Position numbers and translations under genes: made by a program
NCBI GenBank assembly: GCA_001319865.1
Contig: BBSL01000223.1
Coordinates: 1 to 57,872 of the forward strand
Source of the DNA: Burkholderia sp. E7m39
Lineage (GTDB): Bacteria; Pseudomonadota; Gammaproteobacteria; Burkholderiales; Burkholderiaceae
Length of the DNA: 57,872 bases
Direction: 5' to 3'
The notes under the pieces: generated by a model
Seen by the model: the letters and a program-made list of their open reading frames with translations, nothing else
Told to the model about the DNA's origin: nothing
Databases searched by the model: none
Shown: in pieces, positions 25,425 to 34,356 of the stretch
Position numbering within the stretch: position 1 is the stretch's first letter
How the letters are laid out: every line of letters starts with the position of its first letter

Positions 25425-25916
25425 AAGGGCGTCAGGCTTTCCGCTCGCGCTGAATGGTGGGCATCGCGCGTGCATGCACGCCGCATCGCGAAACGAAAAA
25501 AAGGCCGCCCAGCAGGGCGGCAAATCCGTCAAGACCTGAAGAAAACGTTTCAGACGGCGCACGGGCCGGGAAACGATGACGCATGCCCGCCGATATGACG
25601 TACCGACTCCTGCGCATCGACGCAAGCGCAATGCCGTTCATTCGCGTCAGATTCGCGCGCGTCTGAAGCATCATCGTATTTATTAGTCATCCAAACTTTA
25701 TTTGTCTTTTCGCCACCCACAACAATAGCGCTTCATCCAAGGCTCGCCAGCGAACAGCGCCCACCATTGATGTTCCCGATGCAACACCGTGCTCCCCTTT
25801 GCGAGGCTTCTGCACGCGAGCGCTTGCCTCTACGATTCATCCTGCGCAACCGAGCCGCGAATGTTTCGCGCGCCGTGCAGCACGCAAGCAAGCCGCAACC
25901 ACCGACAATAATCCGG
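25425..25916. other. Intergenic region containing a minus-strand terminator and possible small RNA
   Basis: 492 bp with no supported protein gene. It holds a strong terminator oriented leftwards (25496-25521), a perfect 14-bp palindrome GCGTGCATGCACGC (25468-25481) and an AT-rich block at 25672-25730 that could carry a leftward promoter. No leftward gene ends at the terminator. Confidence 0.55.
25496..25521 (-). terminator. Orphan rho-independent terminator
   Basis: GCCGCCC (25504-25510), loop AGCA, GGGCGGC (25515-25521). Read leftwards the stem is followed by C and seven T residues (A-run at 25496-25502). This orientation does not serve the TetR gene, which is read rightwards. Confidence 0.8.
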
Positions 25917-26432
25917 ATGACGACACTACGCCCACCGCCGCTCACGTTACTCGACAGGTATCACGGACAAGAACCGCGCACGCTCTATTCGACGACGGTC
26001 ACCGTCACGGGCGGCGACGCACGTCATGGCCGCGCGTCGGGCGCGGCGCGTTCCGACGACGGACAACTCGCCGTCGAGTTGCGCTTGCCGACATCGCTAG
26101 GCGGTCCCGGCGGCGGCACCAACCCGGAGCAGTTGTTCGCCGCCGGCTACGCAGCGTGCTTTCACGGCGCCCTGAGCCTGTTGGCCGCACGCGCTGCCAT
26201 TCCCATCGCGGGTGCTCGCGTCGATGTCACCGTCGACTTCAGCCGCGACCCGATGGATGGTCTGTTCGTGCTGAGCGCGCGCACGCTCGTGCATTTGCCG
26301 GGCATTCATCGCGCGGTGGGCGAAGAACTCGTGCGCAACACGGAGCGGTTCTGCCCGTACACCAAGATGGCGCGGCAGGGCATCGTGAACATCGTCGCGC
26401 TTGCCGCGCCACGCGATACGGGCGAATCCTGA
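25917..26432 (+). CDS. Ohr/OsmC-family organic hydroperoxide resistance protein
   Basis: 171 residues from the ATG at 25917; the upstream frame is not convincing. Ohr hallmarks are NPEQLFAAGYAACFHGAL, with peroxidatic Cys81 and the conserved Glu71, and resolving Cys146 in NTERFCPYTKMA. It reduces organic hydroperoxides with lipoyl or thiol donors in the cytoplasm. The N-terminus is about 20 residues longer than in typical Ohr (about 140). The gene leads a tightly packed set with the DUF3331 and Tat-hydrolase genes. Confidence 0.9.
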   Translation: MTTLRPPPLTLLDRYHGQEPRTLYSTTVTVTGGDARHGRASGAARSDDGQLAVELRLPTSLGGPGGGTNPEQLFAAGYAACFHGALSLLAARAAIPIAGARVDVTVDFSRDPMDGLFVLSARTLVHLPGIHRAVGEELVRNTERFCPYTKMARQGIVNIVALAAPRDTGES

Positions 26433-26463
26433 CGCGAATCGCCGTCTTGTAGAGAGGTTGGTT

Positions 26464-26877
26464 ATGAAGCGAATCGATCCCTGGATGCAGATTGTCAGCG
26501 GGTTGCACGAGCGTGCGCCGTACGCCGCGCAGCCGAGTGCGATGCCCGTCGCGCAACGGCCGCGCAAACGGCGCCACGCAATGACAGGCACGATCGCGCG
26601 AGCGATGGCCAACGCCACCTCCATCCGCCGCATCGAATGGCAGACCACCTGCACGATCCTTGTGACATGGAGCGATTCCACACTCGGCCACTATGAAGAC
26701 CAGACATGGCGCGAGGGCTTTGCGCGCACAGCGGGAGTTTGCGGGCTCACGGGCGTGCCGGTGCGTCGCGGCGACCCGGTATTCAGGCCGCTTCATCGCG
26801 GCAGCGCATTGCCCGCCAACGCGCTCGACATGATTCTCGCTGACCCGCTTCGGGCCCAGCGCTACTCGCTCAATTGA
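26464..26877 (+). CDS. DUF3331 protein
   Basis: 137 residues. The conserved part is CTILVTWSDSTLGHYEDQTW, ARTAGVCGLTGVPVRRGDPV, FRPLHRG, SALPANALDMILAD, which matches the DUF3331 family known from Burkholderiaceae. The two Cys residues and the basic CGLTG-x-P-x-RRGD motif suggest a small nucleic-acid or metal-binding module, but no function is known. The ribosome site AGAGAGGTTGGTT is good. It lies 31 bp after ohr and 24 bp before the hydrolase, so co-transcription is likely. Confidence 0.8.
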   Translation: MKRIDPWMQIVSGLHERAPYAAQPSAMPVAQRPRKRRHAMTGTIARAMANATSIRRIEWQTTCTILVTWSDSTLGHYEDQTWREGFARTAGVCGLTGVPVRRGDPVFRPLHRGSALPANALDMILADPLRAQRYSLN

Positions 26878-26901
26878 ATACGAAGTACCACAACGAGGAC
26901 C

Positions 26902-27888
26902 ATGAAGATGTCGAAGCAAGAGGAACAAAAACAGAATGTCACCCGCCGGAATCTGCTGGTCGGCAGCGCCGCTGCCGCCGGCGGCCTCGCCGCATCGCTG
27001 ATACCCGGCACCGCGCAGCCAGCCGCATCATCGCGCGCCGCGAAGACGGGCGGCGTGCGCACCGCGAGCTACATCACCGCGAAAGACGGCACGCAGCTCT
27101 ACTACAAGGACTGGTGCGGCGGGCGACCCGTCGTGTTCTGTCACGGCTGGCCGCTCAGTTCGGATAGCTGGGAATCGCAGATGATGCTGGTGGCGTCGCA
27201 CGGCTTTCGCGCCGTCGCCCATGACCGCCGCGGCCACGGACGATCGAGCCAGCCGTGGAATGGCAACGAGATGGACACCTACGCCGACGACCTCGCCACA
27301 GTGTTCGACACGCTCGGCCTGAAGGATGCCGTTCTCGTCGGATTTTCGACAGGCGGCGGAGAAGTCGCGCGCTATCTCGGCCGCCACGGCTCGCGCCGCG
27401 TGTCCAAAGTCGTGCTGGTATCCGCCGTGCCGCCGTTGATGCTGAAAACGCCCGCGAATCCGGGTGGCCTGCCCATCGAAGTATTCGACGGACTGCGCGC
27501 GGCGCAACTGGCCAACCGTTCCCAGTTCTATCGCGACGTGCCGTCGGGCCCGTTCTATGGCTTCAATCGGCCGGGCGCGAAGCCGTCGCAGGGTTTGATC
27601 GATTCATGGTGGATGCAAGGCATGCAGGGCGGCCACAAGAACACCTACGATTCGATCAAGGCGTTCTCCGAAACCGACTTCACCGAAGATCTGAAGCAGA
27701 TCGACGTCCCCACGCTGATCATCCATGGCGACGATGACCAGATCGTACCCATCGACGCCGCGGGCCGTGCGTCGGCAAAGCTGATCCGCAATTCAAAGCT
27801 TGTGGTGTATCCGGGCGCGCCGCATGGCCTGACGGACACGCATAAGGATCAATTCAACGCGGACCTGCTCAAGTTCATTCAGAGCTGA
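26902..27888 (+). CDS. Tat-exported alpha/beta hydrolase (non-heme chloroperoxidase-like)
   Basis: 328 residues. A twin-arginine signal ([20 protein letters not shown]) covers residues 1-45. The hydrolase domain has oxyanion [12 protein letters not shown], nucleophile Ser149 in [14 protein letters not shown], acid Asp279 in [11 protein letters not shown] and His308 in GAPHGL. It is closely related to the cytoplasmic paralogue at 48632-49450 (shared [12 protein letters not shown]). Cofactor-free haloperoxidase relatives are perhydrolases/esterases. Export and linkage to Ohr point to peroxide or peracid chemistry in the periplasm (inference). Confidence 0.9.
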   Translation: MKMSKQEEQKQNVTRRNLLVGSAAAAGGLAASLIPGTAQPAASSRAAKTGGVRTASYITAKDGTQLYYKDWCGGRPVVFCHGWPLSSDSWESQMMLVASHGFRAVAHDRRGHGRSSQPWNGNEMDTYADDLATVFDTLGLKDAVLVGFSTGGGEVARYLGRHGSRRVSKVVLVSAVPPLMLKTPANPGGLPIEVFDGLRAAQLANRSQFYRDVPSGPFYGFNRPGAKPSQGLIDSWWMQGMQGGHKNTYDSIKAFSETDFTEDLKQIDVPTLIIHGDDDQIVPIDAAGRASAKLIRNSKLVVYPGAPHGLTDTHKDQFNADLLKFIQS

Positions 27889-27912
27889 AATCACGCAGGC
27901 TTCGATACGCAA

Positions 27913-27943
27913 GGGCGAGCATCTTGATGCTTGCCCTTTTTAT
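27913..27943 (+). terminator. Rho-independent terminator of the ohr-hydrolase operon
   Basis: GGGCGAGCAT (27913-27922), loop CTTG, ATGCTTGCCC (27927-27936), one G-U pair, followed by TTTTTAT. It lies 25 bp after the hydrolase stop and separates it from the convergent regulator gene. Confidence 0.9.
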
Positions 27944-27980
27944 CAAGCAGAGCTTGCACACCTCATGTCGTGCTTCGCCA

Positions 27981-30725
27981 TCAGACTTCATCCACGCCGA
28001 TCAGCTGGATTTGACGCTCATACGCGGTGGCGCCTTGTTTCCTTGCAGCACGTAACGCGTCGCGCAAGCACGAAACGCTCGCACGATGATCTCCTTCGAG
28101 ACGTAAAGCAGCAGCCTTCGTGATGAGCACCTGAGGGAGATGCAACGCGTCGCCGTTGGACACGATCTCAACGATCGTTTCGTCGCATATCAGCGTGGCA
28201 CGCCGCGCATCGCCGTTCGAGCAAAGCGCCATCGCCAGTGCGTTCCTGAATATCGAAGCAGGCATCGTGTAGTCGCATGTCTTCATCCCGCCCAGGCAGG
28301 CTTCGAGCAACGCAATCGCCTCCACCGCTCTTCCTTCGGCGAATGCGATCTGTCCGCGAATCCCCTGCGCCGCATAGCGATAAGGCGTAAATCCATTCAC
28401 CCTGACGAGGGTATCCAACTCGTCGGCAATACGCGTGAGCCGCGTCCAGTTTCCCGTCCACGCAAACACTTCTCCCGCCCAGATGAGGGTGACACATTGC
28501 GTGGCCGGATGGCGAAGCCCACGCGCCTTTTCGATGGCGTCGTTAGCGACATGCTCTGCGTCTTTCGAATGCCCGGTTAGCCAGAGATTTCTTGCTTTTC
28601 CGCTCAAGGCCCGCAAATACAGATTGATGCCGAGCCCGCAAGGTACGAGCGCATAGCCTTCACGTGCGGCGTTGGACTCGACGACAGCATCCCAAAGCCT
28701 CGACGAAGACGCAATGTCGCCCATCATATGCAACGCTACGCCCTGCATGGAGTAGACTGCCGACGCGTCGCGCCCTTGCGCCAGCATCCATTGCACGGCC
28801 TCTGTTGCGAAGGACAATGCGCCGCGAAAATCGCTGATCCGGTAAAGGTGCATGATCAGCCCGCACAGGAGCCGCTCGTGCCACGCGGCATCGCCCAACG
28901 ACATCGCAATCGACAAACCACGTTCGTGGGCGATCTGCACCTCGCGACTGTTGCTGCCCGTGAACATCAGCGCCTGGCCGTAAGAGGCAACCAGTTCCAG
29001 TTCGATCGGACTACCCCGCTCCCGGACGTCCAGTTTCGCCAGCGCGATCTCTGTCCATTTTCTAACCTCGCCGACCATCGATCTGCGCAACAGCAGCCGC
29101 GCATAAGACGCGACCAGCCTGCAGCCCGTGAGCACATCCTTCTCGCGCACCAGCGTCCATTCGAGGGCCGCGCGCACATTGCCGAAGTCGGCGGATTGCT
29201 TGTCACAGGCATCGTCCGCTACCGATTCATCCAGCCATCTTGCCGCATAGAACGACGTATGGCGGGCACAAAACCGGTCCAGCTCGCCCGCTTCTTCCAG
29301 CTTCACGCGTACATAGGAGCGCGTCGTGTCGAGCAGGAAATAGCGGACCCCGGTGTCGTGCAGCCTGACGTCGAGAAGCGACTTGTTCGACAACTGGTTG
29401 ATCGCTTCCATCACGTCGGCACGCTCGATGTCCTCGGCGGCCAGCACGCATACCGCCGCTTCGAGCGCGAAGCCGCCGACGAACACTGCAAGCCGCCTTA
29501 AACATAGCCGCTCGCGCTCCGTCAACAAGCCGTAGCTCCAGTCGAGCGTCGCTCTCAGTGTCTGATGCCGCGGCACGGCCGTGCGACGACCGTGCCACAT
29601 CAACCGGCTGTTGTTGTCGACCAGTTCGAGAATGCCTGCGAGCCCGAATGTCGGCAGTTGCCTCGCAGCGAGTTCAATTGCCAGCGCAATACCATCGAGT
29701 CCGCGGCACAGCCGTGCCACCGATTGCGCATTCTCGTCCGTCAATTCGAACCGGCAACCCGCTTGCACAACACGTTCGGCAAACAGCCTTATCGCAGAGT
29801 AGTTGAGTGCAGCGCGCCCGCTGAGCATTTCGCCAGGCGGCGGTACTTCGAGCGGCGGAAGACGGAACACATATTCTCCGTCGACATTCACGACTTCTCG
29901 CGAGGTCACCAGTATGGATATGCCGGCTGCACTCCGGTAGAGCACTTCCACGACCTGCGCCACGTCATCTATCAGATGCTCGCAGCAATCGAGTAGAACG
30001 AGCGTTCTCGTATGGCCGATCGCAGCGCACACTTCGCCGATCGACGCGGTTCCTTGTCCCTGGCGAAGCGCGGCGACGAGCGTCGCCGAGACGAGATCGG
30101 AATCCCGAACGACGGAGAGATCGATGCAGACGACCCTGCCGTCGAATTCTTCGCGCAAGCGTTCCACTACCGCATTCGCGACCGTCGTCTTGCCGATGCC
30201 GCCGGCGCCGACAATGCTTACGAAGCGGCGCTCTCCCAGTTGCCTGATGATCTGCTCGATCTCACGTTCGCGACCCACTATCGCGCCGCCGCACTGCAGG
30301 AAGCCGCCGTGAAGACGCGCGCCGACGGGCACATCAGCAGAGCCGGAACCTGCCGGTGCGCCGCCACTCACCACCACTGTGGCGACGAAGGTATAGCCGC
30401 GCCCGGGCACGTTCACGACGTAGCTGACACCAGGATCACCGTCGGACAACGCCTTGCGTAGCGTGACGAGATGAAAACGCAAACTCCCTTCTTCGACGAC
30501 CGTATCGCGCCAAACCTCGGCGAGAAGGTCGCGCGTACTCAGAACCGAACCGGCCCGGCGCACGAGTGCAATGAGAATGTCGAGCGCGCGTCCGCCGAGT
30601 TTGACCTGCTTTCCGTGGCAAACAAGCAGCCGTTTATCCGGAAACAGAAAGAACGGTCCGAACGAAAAACGCGTAGCGACTGGATGCGATACCGTCGGTC
30701 CGTATTTCGATAAGCTGGCAAACAA
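27981..30725 (-). CDS. Winged-helix / NB-ARC-like ATPase / TPR transcriptional regulator
   Basis: 914 residues. An OmpR/CadC-type winged helix spans residues about 20-117 (RALDILIALVRRAGSVLSTR, VNVPGRGYTFVA). An STAND/NB-ARC-like ATPase follows, with Walker A GAGGIGKTT (173-181), Walker B TLVLLDCCEHL and GLDGIALAIELAARQL. The C-terminal 400 residues are helical repeats of TPR/MalT type. Such proteins are ATP-switched activators that sense a ligand on the TPR part. The only in-frame start I find is TTG at 30725, without a strong ribosome site. Its targets are unknown; the convergent ohr operon and divergent neighbours are candidates. Confidence 0.85.
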   Translation of the reverse strand: MFASLSKYGPTVSHPVATRFSFGPFFLFPDKRLLVCHGKQVKLGGRALDILIALVRRAGSVLSTRDLLAEVWRDTVVEEGSLRFHLVTLRKALSDGDPGVSYVVNVPGRGYTFVATVVVSGGAPAGSGSADVPVGARLHGGFLQCGGAIVGREREIEQIIRQLGERRFVSIVGAGGIGKTTVANAVVERLREEFDGRVVCIDLSVVRDSDLVSATLVAALRQGQGTASIGEVCAAIGHTRTLVLLDCCEHLIDDVAQVVEVLYRSAAGISILVTSREVVNVDGEYVFRLPPLEVPPPGEMLSGRAALNYSAIRLFAERVVQAGCRFELTDENAQSVARLCRGLDGIALAIELAARQLPTFGLAGILELVDNNSRLMWHGRRTAVPRHQTLRATLDWSYGLLTERERLCLRRLAVFVGGFALEAAVCVLAAEDIERADVMEAINQLSNKSLLDVRLHDTGVRYFLLDTTRSYVRVKLEEAGELDRFCARHTSFYAARWLDESVADDACDKQSADFGNVRAALEWTLVREKDVLTGCRLVASYARLLLRRSMVGEVRKWTEIALAKLDVRERGSPIELELVASYGQALMFTGSNSREVQIAHERGLSIAMSLGDAAWHERLLCGLIMHLYRISDFRGALSFATEAVQWMLAQGRDASAVYSMQGVALHMMGDIASSSRLWDAVVESNAAREGYALVPCGLGINLYLRALSGKARNLWLTGHSKDAEHVANDAIEKARGLRHPATQCVTLIWAGEVFAWTGNWTRLTRIADELDTLVRVNGFTPYRYAAQGIRGQIAFAEGRAVEAIALLEACLGGMKTCDYTMPASIFRNALAMALCSNGDARRATLICDETIVEIVSNGDALHLPQVLITKAAALRLEGDHRASVSCLRDALRAARKQGATAYERQIQLIGVDEV

Positions 30726-30850
30726 GTATCATCTCGCATGAAGTGATCGCTTTTGCCGATTCTATACGACGCATTACAAAAACCGAACCTCTTAAGAGGT
30801 TGAAATGCCAAAACTGAAACTCGAGTATCCGGTCAGTTTTCGCCTTTACG

Positions 30851-31276
30851 TTAGACGATTTTCAACGCCGGTCGGCGCATGTCGGGGAATGTGTCTATCT
30901 GCCGGTTGAGCAGAATGAAGAGCCTTGCGATCTTTCCGCCCAATAGCGAAAAATGCAGATTCAGAACGAGCGGATTGGGCAAGCCGCTCGTATCGAATGT
31001 GCCCGTGATTGCTGCGACGACTGTCGTGACGCGATAGTGATCGAAGCTGCGCAGCACTTCTATTCTCAAACTATCGGCGATGACTTCTCTTGCAATCCAG
31101 CCTTCGATCGCGGGACGTCCCCAAAAATCACGTAGCTGATCGTTGACGAGCGCGTCGTTCCTGAAATGCGCTCCCATTGCATTGGCGTCGGCACGATTGA
31201 ATGCCGACAGAAACGATGCAATCACATCTTTATCTTCTTGCGCGCTCTTTCTGATTGGCTTTTTCCGATCACGCAT
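30851..31276 (-). CDS. SnoaL/NTF2-like protein
   Basis: 141 residues from the ATG at 31276, which has an excellent GGAGGAG ribosome site; the frame extends seven codons upstream to a TTG. The cone-shaped NTF2 fold is suggested by DVIASFLSAFNRADANAMGA, LRDFWGRPAIEGWI and the strand-rich C-terminal half, resembling limonene-epoxide-hydrolase/SnoaL-type enzymes. Role unknown. It is divergent from the LysR gene at 31425, which may control it. Confidence 0.75.
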   Translation of the reverse strand: MRDRKKPIRKSAQEDKDVIASFLSAFNRADANAMGAHFRNDALVNDQLRDFWGRPAIEGWIAREVIADSLRIEVLRSFDHYRVTTVVAAITGTFDTSGLPNPLVLNLHFSLLGGKIARLFILLNRQIDTFPDMRRPALKIV

Positions 31277-31424
31277 CCCGGCTCCTCCAGGGAACAAGAG
31301 CGCAAATGTTCGCCGATTCTACTGCTTTCGTCTGCTATATCCTGTTAGCGGTTGTTAGCCATTGCGATATGTCCATTGTATTTGGCCGCTAGCGCTGCGG
31401 TTTGCTCTATAAACCAGCATCGAC

Positions 31425-32474
31425 ATGATTTGCGAGGAATACAGTGTTCTCATGGGAACGACAATGCGCAATACCCAATGTCCAACGGCGAAAGAAGCCG
31501 TCGATACGCTACCTGCCGGCTTCAGTACGAGCTATGCCGCGGTCATGACCTTCATTGCCGTCGCGACCGAAGAGAGTTTCGCGAAAGCGGGTGATCGTCT
31601 TGGAATCGGCAGATCTTCTGTCAGCAGGAACATTCAGAAGCTGGAGCAGCAGCTCGGCACCAAGCTCTTTTCGCGTACGACCCGAAGCGTCAGCCTGACT
31701 GCCGAAGGTGAGATCTTTTACGAGTCGTGCAAGCCGGGCATCGACCGGATTCTCAATGCAATTGAACAGATGCGCGATCTGCGCGCCGGTCCGCCGCGAG
31801 GACTGCTGCGTATCAGCTCGACGGTCGGTTTCGGCAGAAAGGTGGTCGCGCCGCTGCTTGGGGAGTTTCGTTCGTTGCACCCGGAGGTTTCGATCGACCT
31901 CGCGCTGTCCGACAAGCATGCCAACTTCACGCACGACGGCATCGACATCGCGTTTCGCAATGGGCGCGTCGACGATGGCCAGATCATTGCGCGGCGGATC
32001 ATCCCGATGCACATGATTCTTTGCGCATCCGCAGACTATGCGCGCAAGCACGGCTTGCCGCTGACCATCAGCGATCTTTCCGGGCACCGTGCGGTGAATT
32101 TCCGCTTTTCGTCGGGAAGAATTTTCGAGTGGGAATTCAAGGTGAACGGCGAAATGATCAAGCATGCTCCAGTGGCACCGCTGACCTTCAACGATGCGGA
32201 TCTCGTACTCGACGCCGTACGGGACGGACAAGGTATTGCGCAAATGGCGGGCTATCAGGTGTGCGATCACATCGCAACGGGCGCGCTCGTGCCATGCCTG
32301 CAGCAATATGCGCCCGACGATCGAAGCCATTTTCTCTGCTACTTGAGCAAACAGCACATGCCATCGCGAATGCGCCTGTTCATCGACTTCATGCTCGACC
32401 AGATACGACGGCTCGATCTTCAATGCGCAGTCGAAGCCCTTCCATCGGCGAGCACATACGAGGGTGCGCGATGA
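31425..32474 (+). CDS. LysR-family transcriptional regulator
   Basis: 349 residues from the first ATG. ATGs at 31452 and 31464 are also possible, since GAGGAAT and GGGAA lie before them and the HTH begins only near residue 38. The HTH is FIAVATEESFAKAGDRLGIG, RSSVSRNIQKLEQQLG. The effector domain runs from LLRISSTVGFGRKVVAPLLG to the end. The stop overlaps the EamA transporter start by four bases (ATGA), so regulator and exporter are co-translated, an unusual co-directional LysR layout. Confidence 0.88.
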   Translation: MICEEYSVLMGTTMRNTQCPTAKEAVDTLPAGFSTSYAAVMTFIAVATEESFAKAGDRLGIGRSSVSRNIQKLEQQLGTKLFSRTTRSVSLTAEGEIFYESCKPGIDRILNAIEQMRDLRAGPPRGLLRISSTVGFGRKVVAPLLGEFRSLHPEVSIDLALSDKHANFTHDGIDIAFRNGRVDDGQIIARRIIPMHMILCASADYARKHGLPLTISDLSGHRAVNFRFSSGRIFEWEFKVNGEMIKHAPVAPLTFNDADLVLDAVRDGQGIAQMAGYQVCDHIATGALVPCLQQYAPDDRSHFLCYLSKQHMPSRMRLFIDFMLDQIRRLDLQCAVEALPSASTYEGAR

Positions 32475-33328
32475 GATCCTGTTTCTCTGCGCTGACAGCA
32501 ATCGTCCTCTGGTCGTCGTTCGCGACGCTGAGCATGCCGCTGAGGCATCTTCCTCCGCTACTCGTCACGGGCCTTGCGCTGATCGTCGGAAGCCTCGTCA
32601 CCATTGGCCATGTCAAGGCGTGGAAGGTCAAGCTTCGCACGTTCGTTTTCGGATCGGGCTGCCTGTTCCTGTATCACTTCTTCCTGCTGAAGTCGTTCAC
32701 CTACGGGTCAGTCGCCATTGCCAATCTGATCAACTACACATGGCCTTTCATTCTCGTGGTCATGTCGAACCTGTGCGGAGCGCGAAGATCCGGTTGTCTG
32801 GCGGAATTGAGTTGCTGCGCCGTCGGATTTCTCGGCTGCGCCGTGCTCGTGCTGCATCCCATTGCAAACGGCAATTACGAATTGCGCGACCTCGCCGGTT
32901 ACGGATTCGCTGCCGCCGCCGCCCTGGTTTGGGCCACTTACACGCTTCTCACGCCCAGATTCGAGCCTCATAGCTCATGGGCCGTCGGTGGATTCTGCGC
33001 AGCAAGCGGAGCGACTGCGCTGGTCGTGCATATGGTTGCAGGACCAGCCGTCGCGGTGAACATTCGCGAACTCGTGTGGATCGCGGCAATCGGAGCAGGG
33101 CCGCTCGGCATCGCGTTCGTCGCATGGAATCGCGCGTCCCGGATGGTTGATGCCGGCATGCTCGGGGCGATCTCGTATCTGTGTCCGCCGCTGTCTCTCG
33201 TGATGCTGCGCTTCGCCGATCCCGCCTCCGGCATAGACTGGCTTATCGTGGCCATCTCCATTGCGATGAGTGGTTGTGGAATATTCATGTCGCAACGATG
33301 GCGTTTGACGTCGTTGAGTACTTCGTGA
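32471..33328 (+). CDS. EamA-family (DMT) transporter
   Basis: 285 residues, about ten membrane helices in two EamA halves: SCFSALTAIVLWSSFATLSM at the start, ANLINYTWPFILVVMSNLCG in the first half, and AAAALVWATYTLLTPRF opening the second. It resembles YddG/RhtA-like amino-acid or metabolite exporters. Its translation is coupled to the LysR gene upstream (ATGA overlap). Substrate unknown. Confidence 0.88.
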   Translation: MRSCFSALTAIVLWSSFATLSMPLRHLPPLLVTGLALIVGSLVTIGHVKAWKVKLRTFVFGSGCLFLYHFFLLKSFTYGSVAIANLINYTWPFILVVMSNLCGARRSGCLAELSCCAVGFLGCAVLVLHPIANGNYELRDLAGYGFAAAAALVWATYTLLTPRFEPHSSWAVGGFCAASGATALVVHMVAGPAVAVNIRELVWIAAIGAGPLGIAFVAWNRASRMVDAGMLGAISYLCPPLSLVMLRFADPASGIDWLIVAISIAMSGCGIFMSQRWRLTSLSTS

Positions 33329-33368
33329 CCGTGAGCTTCGCTATTTCCGGGCGCATCCATCGCATGCT

Positions 33369-34052
33369 TCAAGTTTCCAGTTCCATCGTACTGGCAGCAT
33401 CCCACCTTTCGCCTGGCGACAACCGCTCGACCACGTTGATCGTCAGTTCGCGCACGATGTTCACAAACTGCTGCTGCGACGCGTACACCGAATCCTCGTG
33501 CGTAGGCCGTTCGAATAACGTGCGTGTCGCGCCGACGAGCACGGACGCCAATTGCCGGCTGAGCATGTCGCGCTGCGGGCCGCTCCACGATGCGTCGCAG
33601 CCGAGCGTTTCGAGCATGCGATGTGCGGCCGATTGCAGGTGCGCAAACGTGTCGCGCAGCAGGTGCTCGGTATCGAGCCTTGCCCATACGGCACGAATGG
33701 CGTGTACTTCACGCGGCCTTTCGGCGTTCGCCGTCACAAAAGCCTGGGCGAGTCCCGCGACCATGTCATCGGGATTGCATCGCTGCAGATCCTCGCAGGC
33801 ATTTCGTATGTACGCGACGATCCGATCGAGCTGACGAGACACCGTTGCATCGACCAACGCCTGCTTGTTTTCGAAGTACTGGTAGATGGTACCTACGGCA
33901 AAACCGGATCGCTGTGCGACGCGCGTTGTCGTCAGGCCATCGAAACCGTGCGCGTCGAGTATCTGGATGACTGCCTCGAGCACAGTCTCGACTGTTCTTG
34001 CTGCACGCAGCTGCCGCGGCGATTTACGAGGCGGCGGACGTTGGACGTTCAT
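33369..34052 (-). CDS. TetR-family transcriptional regulator
   Basis: 227 residues. The HTH is VETVLEAVIQILDAHGFDGL, TTTRVAQRSGFAVGTIYQYF (residues about 20-65), after a basic N-terminus (RPPPRKSPRQ). The C-terminal ligand domain is helical. It converges on the EamA gene and is divergent from the MocR gene. No operator is obvious. Confidence 0.9.
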   Translation of the reverse strand: MNVQRPPPRKSPRQLRAARTVETVLEAVIQILDAHGFDGLTTTRVAQRSGFAVGTIYQYFENKQALVDATVSRQLDRIVAYIRNACEDLQRCNPDDMVAGLAQAFVTANAERPREVHAIRAVWARLDTEHLLRDTFAHLQSAAHRMLETLGCDASWSGPQRDMLSRQLASVLVGATRTLFERPTHEDSVYASQQQFVNIVRELTINVVERLSPGERWDAASTMELET

Positions 34053-34356
34053 CTTCGCAAAGGTAGTGGGAGCAGATTATCTGCACGCCGTTTCGGGCCG
34101 GAACGGGTGCATTGGACACGTAGATACTGCGGCTAAAGCGCTCAAATGTAATGTGCCGGTTCCGCATTCTCGAACTGGGCCACTTGCTTCGGCCCATATT
34201 TCCCTACTGTTCCAAATACCCGTATTTCACAACATGCCCGTGTCACAAAGCCGGCGTCCCAAACGTCTTGGCTATAAGGGCTGCAAATGCAGTGGAACGA
34301 GCGCAGCATCCCGTTCGGATATGGCCGCGAAGCAGGCGACAAACATTCCTGTTGTG
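34053..34356. other. Intergenic region between divergent TetR and MocR genes
   Basis: 304 bp. Two direct repeats, CCCGTATTTCACAA (about 34218) and CCCGTGTCACAA (about 34236), lie about 110 bp before the preferred MocR start. MocR-type proteins often bind direct repeats, so this is a weak candidate site. Nothing else recognised. Confidence 0.35.

Noticed and set aside
25432..25674. 80-codon minus-strand gene
   Set aside because: It would run straight through a strong terminator hairpin in its own direction, so translation of it is unlikely.
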